From positions 1 to 53,965 of the forward strand of contig NZ_JAUNKC010000021.1 in assembly GCF_030532965.1 (NCBI RefSeq): a stretch of 53,965 bases of DNA, read 5' to 3'. The notes under the pieces were generated by a model. The model ran no database searches. It was not told the DNA's origin and saw nothing but the letters and a program-made list of their open reading frames with translations. Position numbers and translations under genes: made by a program. Positions 19,401 through 29,400 of the stretch are shown one piece after another. Position 1 is the stretch's first letter; each line of letters begins with the position of its first letter. Source of the DNA: Corynebacterium sp. Its GTDB lineage: Bacteria > Actinomycetota > Actinomycetes > Mycobacteriales > Mycobacteriaceae.

Positions 19401-19902
19401 TGTTATCCAGGGTCTCCAGAAGCGTAGGCACCTCGGTGTTAATTATTCCGGCATGCCAACACAGGCTGGTAACTGGGTCGACGCCGTGGCTTGAGCCAAA
19501 ATCGGCCAGCCCCATCATCTCAAGGTATTCCCCTAGTTTTTCCGTCAGAAGCACATCGATCTGGGTTGCGTACTCGGGGTTTAACCGCAACCCGCCTAGG
19601 TACTCGGCGGTAAAGGTTTCCGGGTCCACCAGCTTGGTGGCCCGCCCCACCACAGTGGTGATGAAGGTTGCTGGGCTTAAGCCCACAAGGGCGGCGAGGT
19701 CGCCACCGGCGGCTACCTGGCGAGATAAGAAAATTCCATAGAGTTTCTCAATTTTTTCTAGCTCGTCGCTGGACAGATACACATGTGCAACAACGGTGAC
19801 GGTCTTAAGGCTGAGTTTTTGCGACAACTCCAGTTCGCATTGGGTGGCCCACCCTAACAAGGAATCGGTTACGTCTTTGATGGGGTGTTCCAACTCGCTC
19901 AT
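16414..19902 (-). CDS. Large three-part protein of unknown function
   Basis: Protein of 1,162 residues, family not recognised. Residues 1 to about 260 are helical (hydrophobic-rich but no clear membrane span). About 270-850 look like a string of beta-sandwich domains, with phrases such as RLPEQRVPARGEITWRVSLEG, SFSIDGWDGWVCHNLSL, VGEYLVRMRGPR and LEWTDPATDKRISVALAD. About 880-1162 are helical again. No signal peptide, ATPase or nuclease motif was found, so it is probably a large cytoplasmic binding or scaffold protein. The architecture resembles long actinobacterial proteins of unknown role that I remember only vaguely. It ends tail to tail with the decayed gene at 16143, overlapping by four bases, and lies 111 bases downstream of smc on the same strand. 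Confidence 0.8.
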   Translation of the reverse strand: MSELEHPIKDVTDSLLGWATQCELELSQKLSLKTVTVVAHVYLSSDELEKIEKLYGIFLSRQVAAGGDLAALVGLSPATFITTVVGRATKLVDPETFTAEYLGGLRLNPEYATQIDVLLTEKLGEYLEMMGLADFGSSHGVDPVTSLCWHAGIINTEVPTLLETLDNTLGAVESEEIDVETTELPEYFAGFYAASTVAKQYLDAVVALRNFTISHPHSWFDRSRGHIEPKLPAALNEAVVAELRERPVGTEDRESAVGVANREMRPRLILDSTRKKVCLRLPEQRVPARGEITWRVSLEGSTTVYRTGRAWGDVTGFSEPLDITLPKAVREVTVEDLANGITWNVPVVNTHDPLLLFNKRGGSVTDKKSLHHKRLRALVPAENRLVDVVHGTEITPESSFSIDGWDGWVCHNLSLTDIDSLIALEPGAQPDLNLLRVVDPRQRVMFRTPDDAIAHVSTTGGLKVHSQSLLAEFPPTPSGRTEMWHLSISSFAGVGTAGEEITQPEPLEVPAEGGIFEVFDPELYDAPWVGEYLVRMRGPRNESFRHEFAIVEGMRTATTYAGLCGSFRIPASGGLSESTLIVKPSDKPFTVEPKHAVVKSHEPGADFVVSTEEGDLLPLRFNPPRLNFEFPLLTEPAMWRASRMTIHPRMVDISGVVRVRGAGVLGDPKISVRNHHGQPVKTTKLTTLDGGLTYIAPMKNIVSTTTILPKGRVDLEWTDPATDKRISVALADVETTEPATITLEGDRIVVKQEHAESTTNLGVWVWPETAPWQPADTFAITDNAVTLPAEYVNAGNLIVQLHTRDPFTVLRTPVAPGPEATVVEQPGFFGTNDGGLGSLSAFMSGESDEVPTDDAVMPVLWDMLASGGQRQEAINAVRTVFNANPNAALRGLSQSLVDSHQQPGRFIETGLVRCRFSTPDETDENQEANYHLAAWIGSLELLGELSDLYGTEGYAKEDKAQVKELLGQISALAGTNLIDTLKTARDTTLDTACIDKSTVMVAGMDPAQQRFLLNQVFGEHIVPGAVMDDSTRLLAVFESFNSRDKLRELLSSETLISSAVTLLRTLRSSNKALYALARIRFDKLDGVDTDSKENIWSLAPVVSLVLALASRMSAHGLITSNKTLDAATPAWARLADIVPDLVTSDIVAADAIVLALTKPGIA

Positions 19903-20013
19903 GAATGTAGCGTGCCCTTTCGTTGTGTAAGAAATCGTTCTACCAGCCCACTATAAGCCGAAAGACTCGACAGTAGGCACCGAATGTATTATTTGGTTCC
20001 GCTAAGAGTCAAC

Positions 20014-23000
20014 TTAAGACGACGGGTTCATGCGCTGCGAAATCACCCGGGTCACTCCGTCCCCACGCATCGTCACGCCATACAACACGTTGGCCACATC
20101 CATCGTGGGTTTCTGGTGGGTGATAACGATCAATTGGGAATCCTTACGGAGCTGCTCAAACAGCGCAATCAGCCGCCGCAGATTGACATCATCAAGCGCG
20201 GCTTCCACTTCGTCCATCACATAGAACGGGCTCGGCCGGGCCCGGAAAATCGCAACCAACATGGCCAAAGCTGTGAGCGATTTCTCACCACCAGATAGCA
20301 GTGATAATCGTTTCACTTTCTTCCCCGGCGGCCGCGCTTCCACCTCAATTCCGGTGGTAAGCATGCTTTCCGGCTCGGTGAGAACCAAGCGCCCCTCGCC
20401 GCCCGGAAACAGCGTGCTAAAGACCTGTGGGAATTCCGCCTCCACGTCATGCCACGCATCGGTGAAAAGCTGCAGAATCTTCGCGTCGACTTCTTCGATC
20501 ACGTCGGTTAGGTCTTTTCTGGCCTGCTCCACATCGGCCAATTGGGTTGCTAAGAACTCGTAGCGCTCTTCCAACGCTTTGAATTCCTCCAGCGCCAGCG
20601 GATTCACCTTGCCGAGCGCCGATAGGTCCTTTTCTGCCTGCTGTAACCGCGCGGTTTCTTCCGCCAGATCGAAATCCGGGCCGGGACTGTAGTCGCGGAT
20701 GATGTCGGCAACCGGAACCCCTAATTGCTCCACCAATTTGGCCTGCGCCTCCTCCAGCCGGACTTGCGCCTGGCTGCGCGCTATCTCCGAATTGTGGGCG
20801 GTATCGGTCAGCCGATTCAATTGGGTGCGAAGCGCATTAACCGAATCCTTGGCGATTGAAAGTTTCGACTGCAATCCGGTTCGTTGCTGATGAAGTTCAT
20901 CACGGTTGGCGGTAGCGCGCTCGGTGGCATCAGCGGTACGGGCGTATAGATCCCGGGCATACGTTTCCACCACCTCGGCAACCTCGGCTTGTTGCCGCCG
21001 CCGCTTGTTCGCCTGTTCGTGCCGGGCTTTGGCGGCCCGCTCGTGTTCTGCTTGTCGACGCAGATTATCGCCCTTATCCCGGATAGCCTCCGCCCGCTCC
21101 TCCGTAGTCCGAACGTTGAGCCGCGCCTCCATTTCCATCGCTTTGACCTGCGCCAAAGCGGCCGCCGCTTCATCGCGGGCGTGGGTGGAGGGTTCTTCGT
21201 CCGTCACGTCGGATTCAACCCGCGCCAATCGGTCGGTGACCTCGGTTAAAGACTCTGATAGCTCGGCTACCCGCAGCTCCGCCTGCACCGCCTGGTGAGC
21301 GGTGCGTTCATGTTCTTTTTTATTGGCCTGATACTGGGCTTCCAGCCGCGACTGGTCTTTCCGCAGCTGTTCTAACACTGCTTCCTGCTCCCGCAGCGCA
21401 CTGGTGGCACCAGCTGCAGCTACCCGACTTTCGGCGGCTGTTTGTTTCGCGCCTTCGAGGGTTGCCGACAGCCCAGTCAATTGCTGGAGGGCTTCGGTTA
21501 GTGTCGCCGCGTCCGCATCGATCTCGGCGGCAAGTTCCACCGGCGAACGGCTTCCTTGGCCTAGTTCCGCCCAGTTATGGCCCACGATCTCCCCGACCGG
21601 GGTGACCGCCCGCAGCCGTTCGTCGGCGGTGACCACGGCCACAGCGTCGTCAAGCGTGGAGCAGAAAACAACATCGGCCAGCATCCGATACACTGCCGAC
21701 CGCACGGCCTCGTCGACGGAAACATGCTCCAAAAGCCACTGTGCTGCACCTGGCAGGGTGGCATCAATATGCCAATCGGACACACCGGTAGCGGAGTCGG
21801 TGATAACCACCGCGGTACGCGGAATAGCAGTGGCTGCCTTAAGAAAGTCGAAAAGCGAGCGCGAACCAGCGACCGCTTCCGCACAGCTACCCAGCGCAGC
21901 GGACAACGCCTTGTCGACGCCCGCCGGAGCACCCGGTTTCGGCTTTACATAGTGCGCAACGGAAGTACAGTCGGCCCCATCAAGCACCTCAGAAATCGGA
22001 ACGGTCTCCTGCCCCACCTGTTGGCTCAGCGTGTCGATCCGCGACTGCAACCCCGAAACGTTTCGCTCCAAGGCCCGCTGCTCATCGCGTAATTGGTCTA
22101 ACCGGTTTTCCGCCGCTTCCGCCTCCGCTACGCTGCGGATATGTGTATCCCGAAGCGGCTCCAATTCCAGAGTCACCGCATTAATCTGGTCGACGCAGTC
22201 CCGCACCTCCTGCTGCGCGACATGGGTGCGCTCCAGCGTCGATTCCAGCAACTCATCGTGGCGGGCAACCTCTTCTTTCGCTGCCTTTAGCTGCGCCTGA
22301 ACGGATTCTTCCTGCGCCAGCAGCCGAACCACGCCCTCCCGGCGATCCGCAATCGCCCGCACTTGCGCCAAATGCTCCCGATCCGCCTCCTGGGCAATGG
22401 CCTCGCGCTGGTAGACCTCCTCTTGGATGCTTTCCAACCGCTCCGCCGCAATCGCGGCTTGGGCCGCCAATTCCTCATACTCGGCATCGGCCCGCTGCGC
22501 CTTGGCCACTAACTCATCCGGATCCGGCCCGGTGTAGGCAGTTTCCTGGAAACTATTCTTCCGATCCGCCGCAATCCGAATCGTCGCGGAAATCCGCTCC
22601 ACCAACGACGAAAGCTCGAACCAAATCTGCTGCGCGTGTTCCGCCTGCGGCACCACCGACTCAAGTTCGTCCTCAATCGATACCTGCGTCTCGGTCGCGG
22701 TTTCCAATTGAGCAGTGACGTCCTCAACCTGTTCCAACAACATACGCGCCTGCGACTCGGCGCTGCCCAACGCCTCCTGCAGTTCCACCAATCGGTGGCC
22801 AGCCAGCTTTAGTCGCGCATCCCGCACATCCGCCTGCACCGTCGCGGCCCGGCGCGCCGCCTCCGCTTGCCGGGCGAGCGGTTTCAACTGGCGTCGTAAT
22901 TCGGCGGTGAGGTCGCTGAGCCGGTCCAGGTTTGCCTGCATGCTCACCAGTTTGCGTTGTGCTTTTTCTTTTCTACGGCGGTGTTTTAACACACCGGCCG

Positions 23001-23490
23001 CTTCTTCGATGAACGCCCGACGGTCTTCGGGGCGGGATTCGAGGATTTGCGCCAACCGCCCCTGCCCGACGATCACGTGCATTTCCCGCCCGATGCCGGA
23101 GTCGCTGAGGAGCTCTTGGATGTCCATGAGCCGGGCTTTGGTGCCGTTGATTTCGTATTCGCTGGCGCCGTCGCGGAACATGCGCCTGGTCACGGAGACT
23201 TCGCTGTAGGCGATGTCGAGCGCACCGTCGGAGTTGTCGATGGTGAGTGTTACTTCCGCCCGGCCGAGCGGTTTACGGTCACCAGCGCCTGCGAAAATGA
23301 CGTCTTCCATCTTCCCGCCGCGCAGCGTTTTCGCACCTTGTTCCCCCATCACCCAGGCGAGTGCGTCGACGACGTTGGATTTTCCGGAGCCGTTGGGGCC
23401 AACAACGGCGCAGATACCGGGCTCGAATTTTAGGGTCGTCGCGGAAGCGAAGGACTTAAACCCTTTAAGCGTCAGCGACTTCAAATACAC
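20014..23490 (-). CDS. smc: Chromosome segregation protein SMC
   Basis: Protein of 1,158 residues, the usual SMC length. It is the ATPase core of condensin, which compacts and separates chromosomes with ScpA and ScpB. The Walker A motif GPNGSGKS is at about 31-38, the signature LSGGEKSLTALAML near 1,060 and Walker B FYVMDEVEAALDD close behind. Two long coiled coils (about 165-480 and 650-990) flank a hinge with a Gly-rich centre (around 500-640). The start at 23490 gives the standard MYLKSLTLKGFKSF opening. It follows acyP by 74 bases on the same strand, an arrangement common in actinobacteria. Nothing is missing. Functional assignment is secure. Confidence 0.98.
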   Translation of the reverse strand: MYLKSLTLKGFKSFASATTLKFEPGICAVVGPNGSGKSNVVDALAWVMGEQGAKTLRGGKMEDVIFAGAGDRKPLGRAEVTLTIDNSDGALDIAYSEVSVTRRMFRDGASEYEINGTKARLMDIQELLSDSGIGREMHVIVGQGRLAQILESRPEDRRAFIEEAAGVLKHRRRKEKAQRKLVSMQANLDRLSDLTAELRRQLKPLARQAEAARRAATVQADVRDARLKLAGHRLVELQEALGSAESQARMLLEQVEDVTAQLETATETQVSIEDELESVVPQAEHAQQIWFELSSLVERISATIRIAADRKNSFQETAYTGPDPDELVAKAQRADAEYEELAAQAAIAAERLESIQEEVYQREAIAQEADREHLAQVRAIADRREGVVRLLAQEESVQAQLKAAKEEVARHDELLESTLERTHVAQQEVRDCVDQINAVTLELEPLRDTHIRSVAEAEAAENRLDQLRDEQRALERNVSGLQSRIDTLSQQVGQETVPISEVLDGADCTSVAHYVKPKPGAPAGVDKALSAALGSCAEAVAGSRSLFDFLKAATAIPRTAVVITDSATGVSDWHIDATLPGAAQWLLEHVSVDEAVRSAVYRMLADVVFCSTLDDAVAVVTADERLRAVTPVGEIVGHNWAELGQGSRSPVELAAEIDADAATLTEALQQLTGLSATLEGAKQTAAESRVAAAGATSALREQEAVLEQLRKDQSRLEAQYQANKKEHERTAHQAVQAELRVAELSESLTEVTDRLARVESDVTDEEPSTHARDEAAAALAQVKAMEMEARLNVRTTEERAEAIRDKGDNLRRQAEHERAAKARHEQANKRRRQQAEVAEVVETYARDLYARTADATERATANRDELHQQRTGLQSKLSIAKDSVNALRTQLNRLTDTAHNSEIARSQAQVRLEEAQAKLVEQLGVPVADIIRDYSPGPDFDLAEETARLQQAEKDLSALGKVNPLALEEFKALEERYEFLATQLADVEQARKDLTDVIEEVDAKILQLFTDAWHDVEAEFPQVFSTLFPGGEGRLVLTEPESMLTTGIEVEARPPGKKVKRLSLLSGGEKSLTALAMLVAIFRARPSPFYVMDEVEAALDDVNLRRLIALFEQLRKDSQLIVITHQKPTMDVANVLYGVTMRGDGVTRVISQRMNPSS

Positions 23491-23564
23491 CCGTGGGATT
23501 GTAGCAAAGGGTGCGGACGTTTCGGTGGAGCACCACGGTTAGGCTGGCGCAACGGCCGGTAAAT

Positions 23565-23855
23565 CTACCGGATGACAAAGTCGGTTAATCCGCGCGCCGG
23601 GTTCCATTGGTGTATGACCCGTTCTACTGATCCGGGGCGGCGGTAGGTGCGCACTGCGTCGGGTATCTCGAGCCGGTGCAGCAATTGCTCGCAATCTTCT
23701 TGGCTGCCTTCGGCGACGACGCACACCCGGCCGTCGACAAGGTTGGTGGCGGAACCCGAAAGCTTGAGCTCTTTCGCTTGCCCGTACACCCACCAGCGAA
23801 ATCCCACGCCTTGGACGTAGCCGTGTACCCATGCGGTGAGTCGAACGTCAGCCAT
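23565..23855 (-). CDS. acyP: Acylphosphatase
   Basis: Protein of 96 residues hydrolysing acyl-phosphate bonds in the cytoplasm; its physiological substrate is uncertain. The hallmark GYVQGVGFRWW near residues 13-23 holds the catalytic arginine, and the asparagine of SATNLVDGRV near 38 completes the active site. Length fits the family. It lies between the AGCS symporter and smc on the minus strand, as in related genomes, and is probably co-transcribed with smc. Confidence 0.95.
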   Translation of the reverse strand: MADVRLTAWVHGYVQGVGFRWWVYGQAKELKLSGSATNLVDGRVCVVAEGSQEDCEQLLHRLEIPDAVRTYRRPGSVERVIHQWNPARGLTDFVIR

Positions 23856-23879
23856 GATTGATTACCTTTGCTTGTTACT

Positions 23880-23918
23880 GTGGTCGGTAGTGGTGAGAAC
23901 TATCCCACTACCGACCAC
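23880..23918 (-). terminator. Strong hairpin after the symporter gene
   Basis: GTGGTCGGTAGTGG (23880-23893) pairs perfectly with CCACTACCGACCAC (23905-23918), leaving an 11-base loop. It lies 19 bases beyond the symporter stop on the minus strand and before acyP. No clear U run follows, so it may act as a weak or protein-assisted terminator, or as an mRNA-stabilising structure. Confidence 0.6.
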
Positions 23919-23936
23919 AATAGTTCCTAAGTTTGC

Positions 23937-25418
23937 TTAGACCTCGGTGATGATCTTTCCGCCCCGGCGGCACACTGCATCGGAACCGTCCCAGCATTCG
24001 ACGTTCTTTAATTCGGGAAGCATGTCGCGGTGGAAGATCGGATCCAAGCCCTTGCGTTTTTGCTCGTTGTAGTTTTTGAGCAATTTCACCGCAACCCCGC
24101 CCAGCGGGATGATGGCGATCAGGTTGATAAACACCATGATTGCGGCGAAGGTGTCGCCCAATGCCCACACCAGCGGCACCGACCCGATCGCGCCGCCGAG
24201 AACGCACAGCATGACGAAGGCACGGAACCCAGTCATCACTAATGCGGACTGAGTGAAGAACTCAAGGTTGGCTTGGGCAAGGTAGTAGTTACCGATGATC
24301 GAGCTAAATGCCAGGAAGAACAGAATGATCGTGACGAAGTGAATGCCCCACGCACCGACCTGACCGGCCAATGCCTCTTGGGTCAACGACGCACCGGAGA
24401 CTCCTTCGCCGACGGCGGGATCACCGAGCAAGATGATGAATGCGGTGAGCGAGCACACCAGGAGGGTATCGAAATACACGCCGAGGGTTTGCACGAGGCC
24501 TTGTTTGACTGGGTGGGAAACGGTTGCGGTAGCGGCGGCGTTCGGTGCCGAACCTTGGCCTGCTTCGTTGGAGAACAAACCACGACGCATACCGTTCATG
24601 AAGGCCGCACCCACGGTGGCACCGGCGATTTCCTTCAAGCCGAAGGCGTGGAAGACAATTTCCTTGAACATCCCCGGCACTTCGGTGATATTCATGACCA
24701 CCACGATGATGCCAACGATCAGGTACAGCACCGCCATAACCGGCACCACAACCTGGGTGAAATTCGCAATCCGGTGCACGCCGCCGAAAATGATGATGCC
24801 GGTCATCACAGCGAGTCCGACACCGATGACGAATTTGAAGGTCGGCGAGTCGAAACCGACGGAGGTAGCGACCGATTCTGCGATGGAATTGGACTGGATG
24901 GCGTTATAGACAAAACCGAAGGTAACGGTGATCGCAACCGCAAAGACGTAGGCGAGCCACTTGGCGTTTAACCCGCGGGTGAGGTAGTAGGCGGGGCCAC
25001 CGCGATAGGTGCCGTCGCCTTCTTTGGTTTTCCACAACTGGGCGAGGGTGGCTTCCACGAAGCTGGTCGCGCCACCGAGTAGTGCGATCATCCACATCCA
25101 GAACACCGCGCCGGGTCCGCCAAGGGTGATGGCGACGGCTACGCCTGCGACGTTACCGGTTCCCACGCGGGATGCCGCTGATATTGTGAAGGCTTTAAAT
25201 GAGGAGATTCCCTCCGCATCGCTTTTGACTTCGCCGCCACGGTCGACGACGGAGCGAAACATTTCCGGAATCATCCGAATCTGGACGACCAGGGTGGTGA
25301 TTCCAAAATATAGTCCCGCTGCGATGAGCAGATACGGGATGACGGTCCAAATATTGTCGTTAACTGTTTTAGTCACGAACTCCTCAAGTTTTTCCATGCC
25401 AGTGATGATACCGGTCAC
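23937..25418 (-). CDS. Sodium:alanine/glycine symporter (AGCS family)
   Basis: Integral membrane protein of up to 493 residues, taking up alanine or glycine with sodium. The family pattern is clear: GTGNVAGVAVAITLGGPGAVFWMW near residue 90, then GATSFVEATLAQLWK, the GGPAYYL stretch, and RGLFSNEAGQGSAPNAAATA near 290, with about ten membrane spans. The GTG start at 25418 is used; an ATG at 25397 (MEKLEEF) is an equally plausible start. Substrate preference cannot be read from the sequence. It lies just upstream of acyP, but the hairpin at 23880-23918 suggests partly separate transcription. Confidence 0.92.
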   Translation of the reverse strand: MTGIITGMEKLEEFVTKTVNDNIWTVIPYLLIAAGLYFGITTLVVQIRMIPEMFRSVVDRGGEVKSDAEGISSFKAFTISAASRVGTGNVAGVAVAITLGGPGAVFWMWMIALLGGATSFVEATLAQLWKTKEGDGTYRGGPAYYLTRGLNAKWLAYVFAVAITVTFGFVYNAIQSNSIAESVATSVGFDSPTFKFVIGVGLAVMTGIIIFGGVHRIANFTQVVVPVMAVLYLIVGIIVVVMNITEVPGMFKEIVFHAFGLKEIAGATVGAAFMNGMRRGLFSNEAGQGSAPNAAATATVSHPVKQGLVQTLGVYFDTLLVCSLTAFIILLGDPAVGEGVSGASLTQEALAGQVGAWGIHFVTIILFFLAFSSIIGNYYLAQANLEFFTQSALVMTGFRAFVMLCVLGGAIGSVPLVWALGDTFAAIMVFINLIAIIPLGGVAVKLLKNYNEQKRKGLDPIFHRDMLPELKNVECWDGSDAVCRRGGKIITEV

Positions 25419-25523
25419 ATCTGCATTCCAGAACTGTTTTACTCACTGAAAAGAAATACAGCAGGTGAGATATAGCATATTTATCCATATGTAGTGCCGG
25501 CTAGGTAGTTAGACTGCATAGTT

Positions 25524-26399
25524 ATGCCCACAGATCTTTCGCGGTATGTTCACACGATTACCCGCTCCGCCGCGGTCACTGCACTGATCGATGAGGAACT
25601 TGAGCCCAAAGTCGCTGCGATAGCGCACCGAATGGTGGAAACGTTGACGGCAGCGCCGGACGATCCTGGAAGATATTCCCACGAAATATACTCCCTTTTA
25701 GCCGAAATCGACATGGCGCAGTCGACCCTTGGCAGGCCACTATCCCCAGCAATGCAGGCGTTTGTCCATATCGTGGAGCTCAGCACGAATCCACCGGAGA
25801 TTAGTTTCGATGACCGGCGCGCACTGTTGGATGACTGCCTCGTGAAGCTGCCGTCCGATTCGCTGCTTCGCACCATCGTGGTGGATTTCGCAGAAACCGC
25901 CGCCAACGACCTCATCACCGACCAGGACAGTTTCGTCGCCGAGATTTCCCGGGGGCACGCCGAATGTCACCAACCACCGCCGTGTTTCGATCTACCACCC
26001 CGCTTTTCGACGCTTCCCCGCCTCAGGTTGCAGTTTCGGGCGTGGTTGCCGACCGACACCTCACCCTCCCCCGCCCTGCTATCCGTTAACGCAGACGCAT
26101 CCCAGCCGAACGTGTGGGAGGTAACCGATGGTCGGTTCCTCCTGGGCGAAGCAAACCCATCACTGAGAGAATGCACCTTCATCGCGGAGATCACAGCCGA
26201 TGACGGTCATCTCACCGGAGCGGAAATCCTGTGGAAAATCCACCTGTTGCTGAAAAACTTTGATTGTGGCTTTCATACGTTGTTTGAGCGATTAGTTTTT
26301 CTTGGTGAAGATGAAACAGTCCCGCTGTTTTTCTTAAGCTGCTGCGCCACCTTCGACCCCACGGAAGAACCATTCGCGGATCAATTCCCACCGCTGTAA
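25524..26399 (+). CDS. Unknown soluble protein
   Basis: Protein of 291 residues, not recognised. The first ~150 residues are helical (ALIDEELEPKVAAIAHRM, AMQAFVHIVELSTNPPE). The second half contains beta-like sequence with many Pro, Phe and Trp, including RLRLQFRAWLPTD, WEVTDGRFLLGEANPSL and LTGAEILWKIHLLL. It ends near two Cys (LSCCATF). No signal peptide or membrane segment is present. It is divergent from the symporter and 48 bases upstream of the 1,029-residue gene on the same strand, so it probably shares its transcript. Confidence 0.75.
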   Translation: MPTDLSRYVHTITRSAAVTALIDEELEPKVAAIAHRMVETLTAAPDDPGRYSHEIYSLLAEIDMAQSTLGRPLSPAMQAFVHIVELSTNPPEISFDDRRALLDDCLVKLPSDSLLRTIVVDFAETAANDLITDQDSFVAEISRGHAECHQPPPCFDLPPRFSTLPRLRLQFRAWLPTDTSPSPALLSVNADASQPNVWEVTDGRFLLGEANPSLRECTFIAEITADDGHLTGAEILWKIHLLLKNFDCGFHTLFERLVFLGEDETVPLFFLSCCATFDPTEEPFADQFPPL

Positions 26400-26447
26400 A
26401 TGACCTGCGTTTAGTCCCTAACCAGTATCATCGAAAGGCTTGAGCAC

Positions 26448-29400
26448 ATGATCACCCATGCGCTTTATCATCACCCCAAACCGCATTTGGTTCCGGCGAT
26501 AACCGTGCGTTTTAGCTCACCGCATTTCGCAGATCCGGTCGTGCGCATTATCCCCCAGCCATTGGTGGAAGCAGAGGTGGAAATGCTCGGCGTGTTGGGA
26601 TTAACCGCCGCCCACCCAGAAACGGCGGTGGGATTTACCGCGACAACCACCACGGGGTTTCCCGCATGGGCGATCCATATCGATCCACAAAACGCCCATC
26701 ATGCGGTGGCGGTTGCGCACCACCTGTTGTGGTTGCGTCGGCAAGCACCCCAGTTGACTGCCCGGGTTAAAACTCGCATCGGTGATGTCGTATCTTACCT
26801 AGATAGTTCCGCGCCGCATTTTCTTCCGTCGTTTCTTGAGGACGTCGCCAGGTTCTTCGTCGCCGGCGGTAATGCCAAAGCCGCGGCGTCGTTTTTCACC
26901 AAAGCCCGCACCATTGAATGCACCCACAGTCTCGACATTCACCCGGAACGACACGAACAGGCATTGAGGGAATTTGCGCATTATGGGGTCATTTCCCACG
27001 ATATCCTCATCGACGAAATCAAAAACGCAGCACACCGTCACCCAGCATCGATTGCCTACAACTATGCGTTAGCGTTGATCTCTACCCAAGCCCAGGCGGG
27101 CACGGCCATTAGACAGCAGTCACTGCGCCAGCTGCAACTGTTAGCAGAAGCAGCTGGATTACCGAAAGCTGAGGCCAACCGAGAAATAGCGTTGTCGCTC
27201 GCCGCCACCGACGGTTTAGCGCACTCTCCTGGTCCCGTCACCCGGCAGGTAGCACGAGGTTTAATAGAAGCCCCCACGATTCCGCACCGAGTTAGCGATA
27301 TATTTGTCCAGGAAATCCCCCATTGGTTGGAATTTCCGGACTACGTTTTCGTTCTGCGCCGCAGCGAAATCTGGCAGCAGTTGCTTTCCGACGACCAGGC
27401 GTGTCGGGACTGGTTACAGATGATTTTTACTACTGCCAGGCACAGACCAGACATATTAAGCACACCCATTCCGGACATCTTTAGCCTGATAAACACCCAC
27501 GGCCCGGCACTTGCCGGGCAACGCATCACCACCCCGGTGTGGGGAATTAATCCGGACTATTTCGATGCTTTGCTCGCGGTGGGAGTTCGGTGGCAGCCGC
27601 GCCCTGCCAAGCGTCAACCGAAAGCGATCTCTTTCGCGTTGTGGCTTGAAACCGGCACCCGGGATCTTGCGGCATTGCTTTCTGTCTCTGGACACTCTGA
27701 ACTTCTTTCTAAGAGTCTATCCGGATTGGGCTACCCGATTGCAGCTGAAACGAAGAAATTCAGCGCCGACGACCAGTCACGCATTTCTGCCTGGTTACAG
27801 GACAGACGCGCTGAACATCACGGACAACCGGTGAAGGGGAATAACTCGGCGCAATCGGCCCCTCGTGAAGCATCGACAAGCAAAGACGTAACAGGTGGGG
27901 ACTTCCCAGCAGTCAGCGAAAAATCGCGGTTGGCCTTACGTTTTCTGTTCCGCGCGATTGATGTGGATGCGCCGTGGGATAAGGCTTGTCAACACGCTGC
28001 AGGTCTGGCCGAAGTACTGAGCAATCCACAAGAATCCGGCAGGTTGGATCGGAGGATGGGGCGGGAAATCATCCGGTTTATGTTTGAGGAAGAAACCGCG
28101 ATTCTCAGCAGATTGGCCAGCCCCCTTGTGGATTCCAAGACCCGCGCCGAGCTGTGCGATTTCTTTTCCTGGCTTGCCCGGATTGGGTTACTAGGCTGTT
28201 GGGTCGGCGAATACTATTCCAAATCAACCGCGGATGGCCGCCCAACCAGCAATGTGTGGGATAACCACCGCGCCGTTTTACGCTACGACTTTGGCTATGT
28301 TCGGATTACACCAGCTATCAAGAAAACCGATGTTGTCGATGGTTTCATCGCCCGAGATGAGTTTCTCGCCGCCATCGACCGGATTAGGCAACTGGACAGT
28401 TCTGGCGAACCTCCCTGGTTCGAACCCACTATCCATCGGTTGGCGTCGGAGACGCCTATTAATCCGGGGTTGTGGCGGCTGGCGCTGAGCGGAATTTCAC
28501 CAGCATCGGTTGCTGGTTACCACGTGAAGTGGGATAAGGCCGACCAAGATTTACTTAGCGTAACCGCCACCGAAATGAGCCACTTATGGGATGCCAATAG
28601 GTCGTTGTGGCACACGTTCCACAAGCTCTTGGCGGCTGGCTGGCGGGATAAATACCCAGATAACGGCCCTGATACCACCCGCATGGTGCAGTTATGGCAG
28701 CAGATGTGGGGGCTGCCATGGCTGCACGTCACCGACGACATGTTTGCCATCCCGATCGTACGACAGGTTCTCCAGTGGACGCCGGAAGCTGCGTTTCGTC
28801 GTGATTATGTATTTGAGCGTAATGGCGGCATTCACCAAGGCGAGCTTTTTCAGTTTTATGTCCATATTGCCCACCTAGTTCCCGCCGGAAGCGAATGCGC
28901 CACGGTGCTCGCAGATCGGATCGAAAGTTTCGCCAACTACACCACGGGTTCTTCGACCATTGCGTTGGGAGCACCCTATGACCAGCTAGTTCGGCGCGGC
29001 ATCGAGGCAGAGATACATTCACCCAGGTTGGTGTCCGAAGGATACCTTAGAGACTTAGTGGCACATCTGCGCACCGGTACCTCCGTTGACGGGTTCGCGG
29101 AAAATCCCCTGGTGTCCGCACCCGGCGTGGTACGGGATGTCGAAGCCGAATTGCAGCTCTCCCCCACCGCTGCCCAGTATTACCTTCAGTTACTCGCGCT
29201 TTCACATCCGACCGACACAGAAGTTAAAAGATGGAACGGCTGGACGAAGAAACAACTGGAAGCCGCCGAGGCGGAGCTTAGCCGACGGCAGCTGGTCGTA
29301 ACCGCCAAACGGGCAACCGCTGGCCGCAGCGTTTTCCTCCCCGGCGGGTGGCTTGGGAAAAGCCCCACCGGCCCCGCCATGGAAGCGTGGAAAGCCTCGC

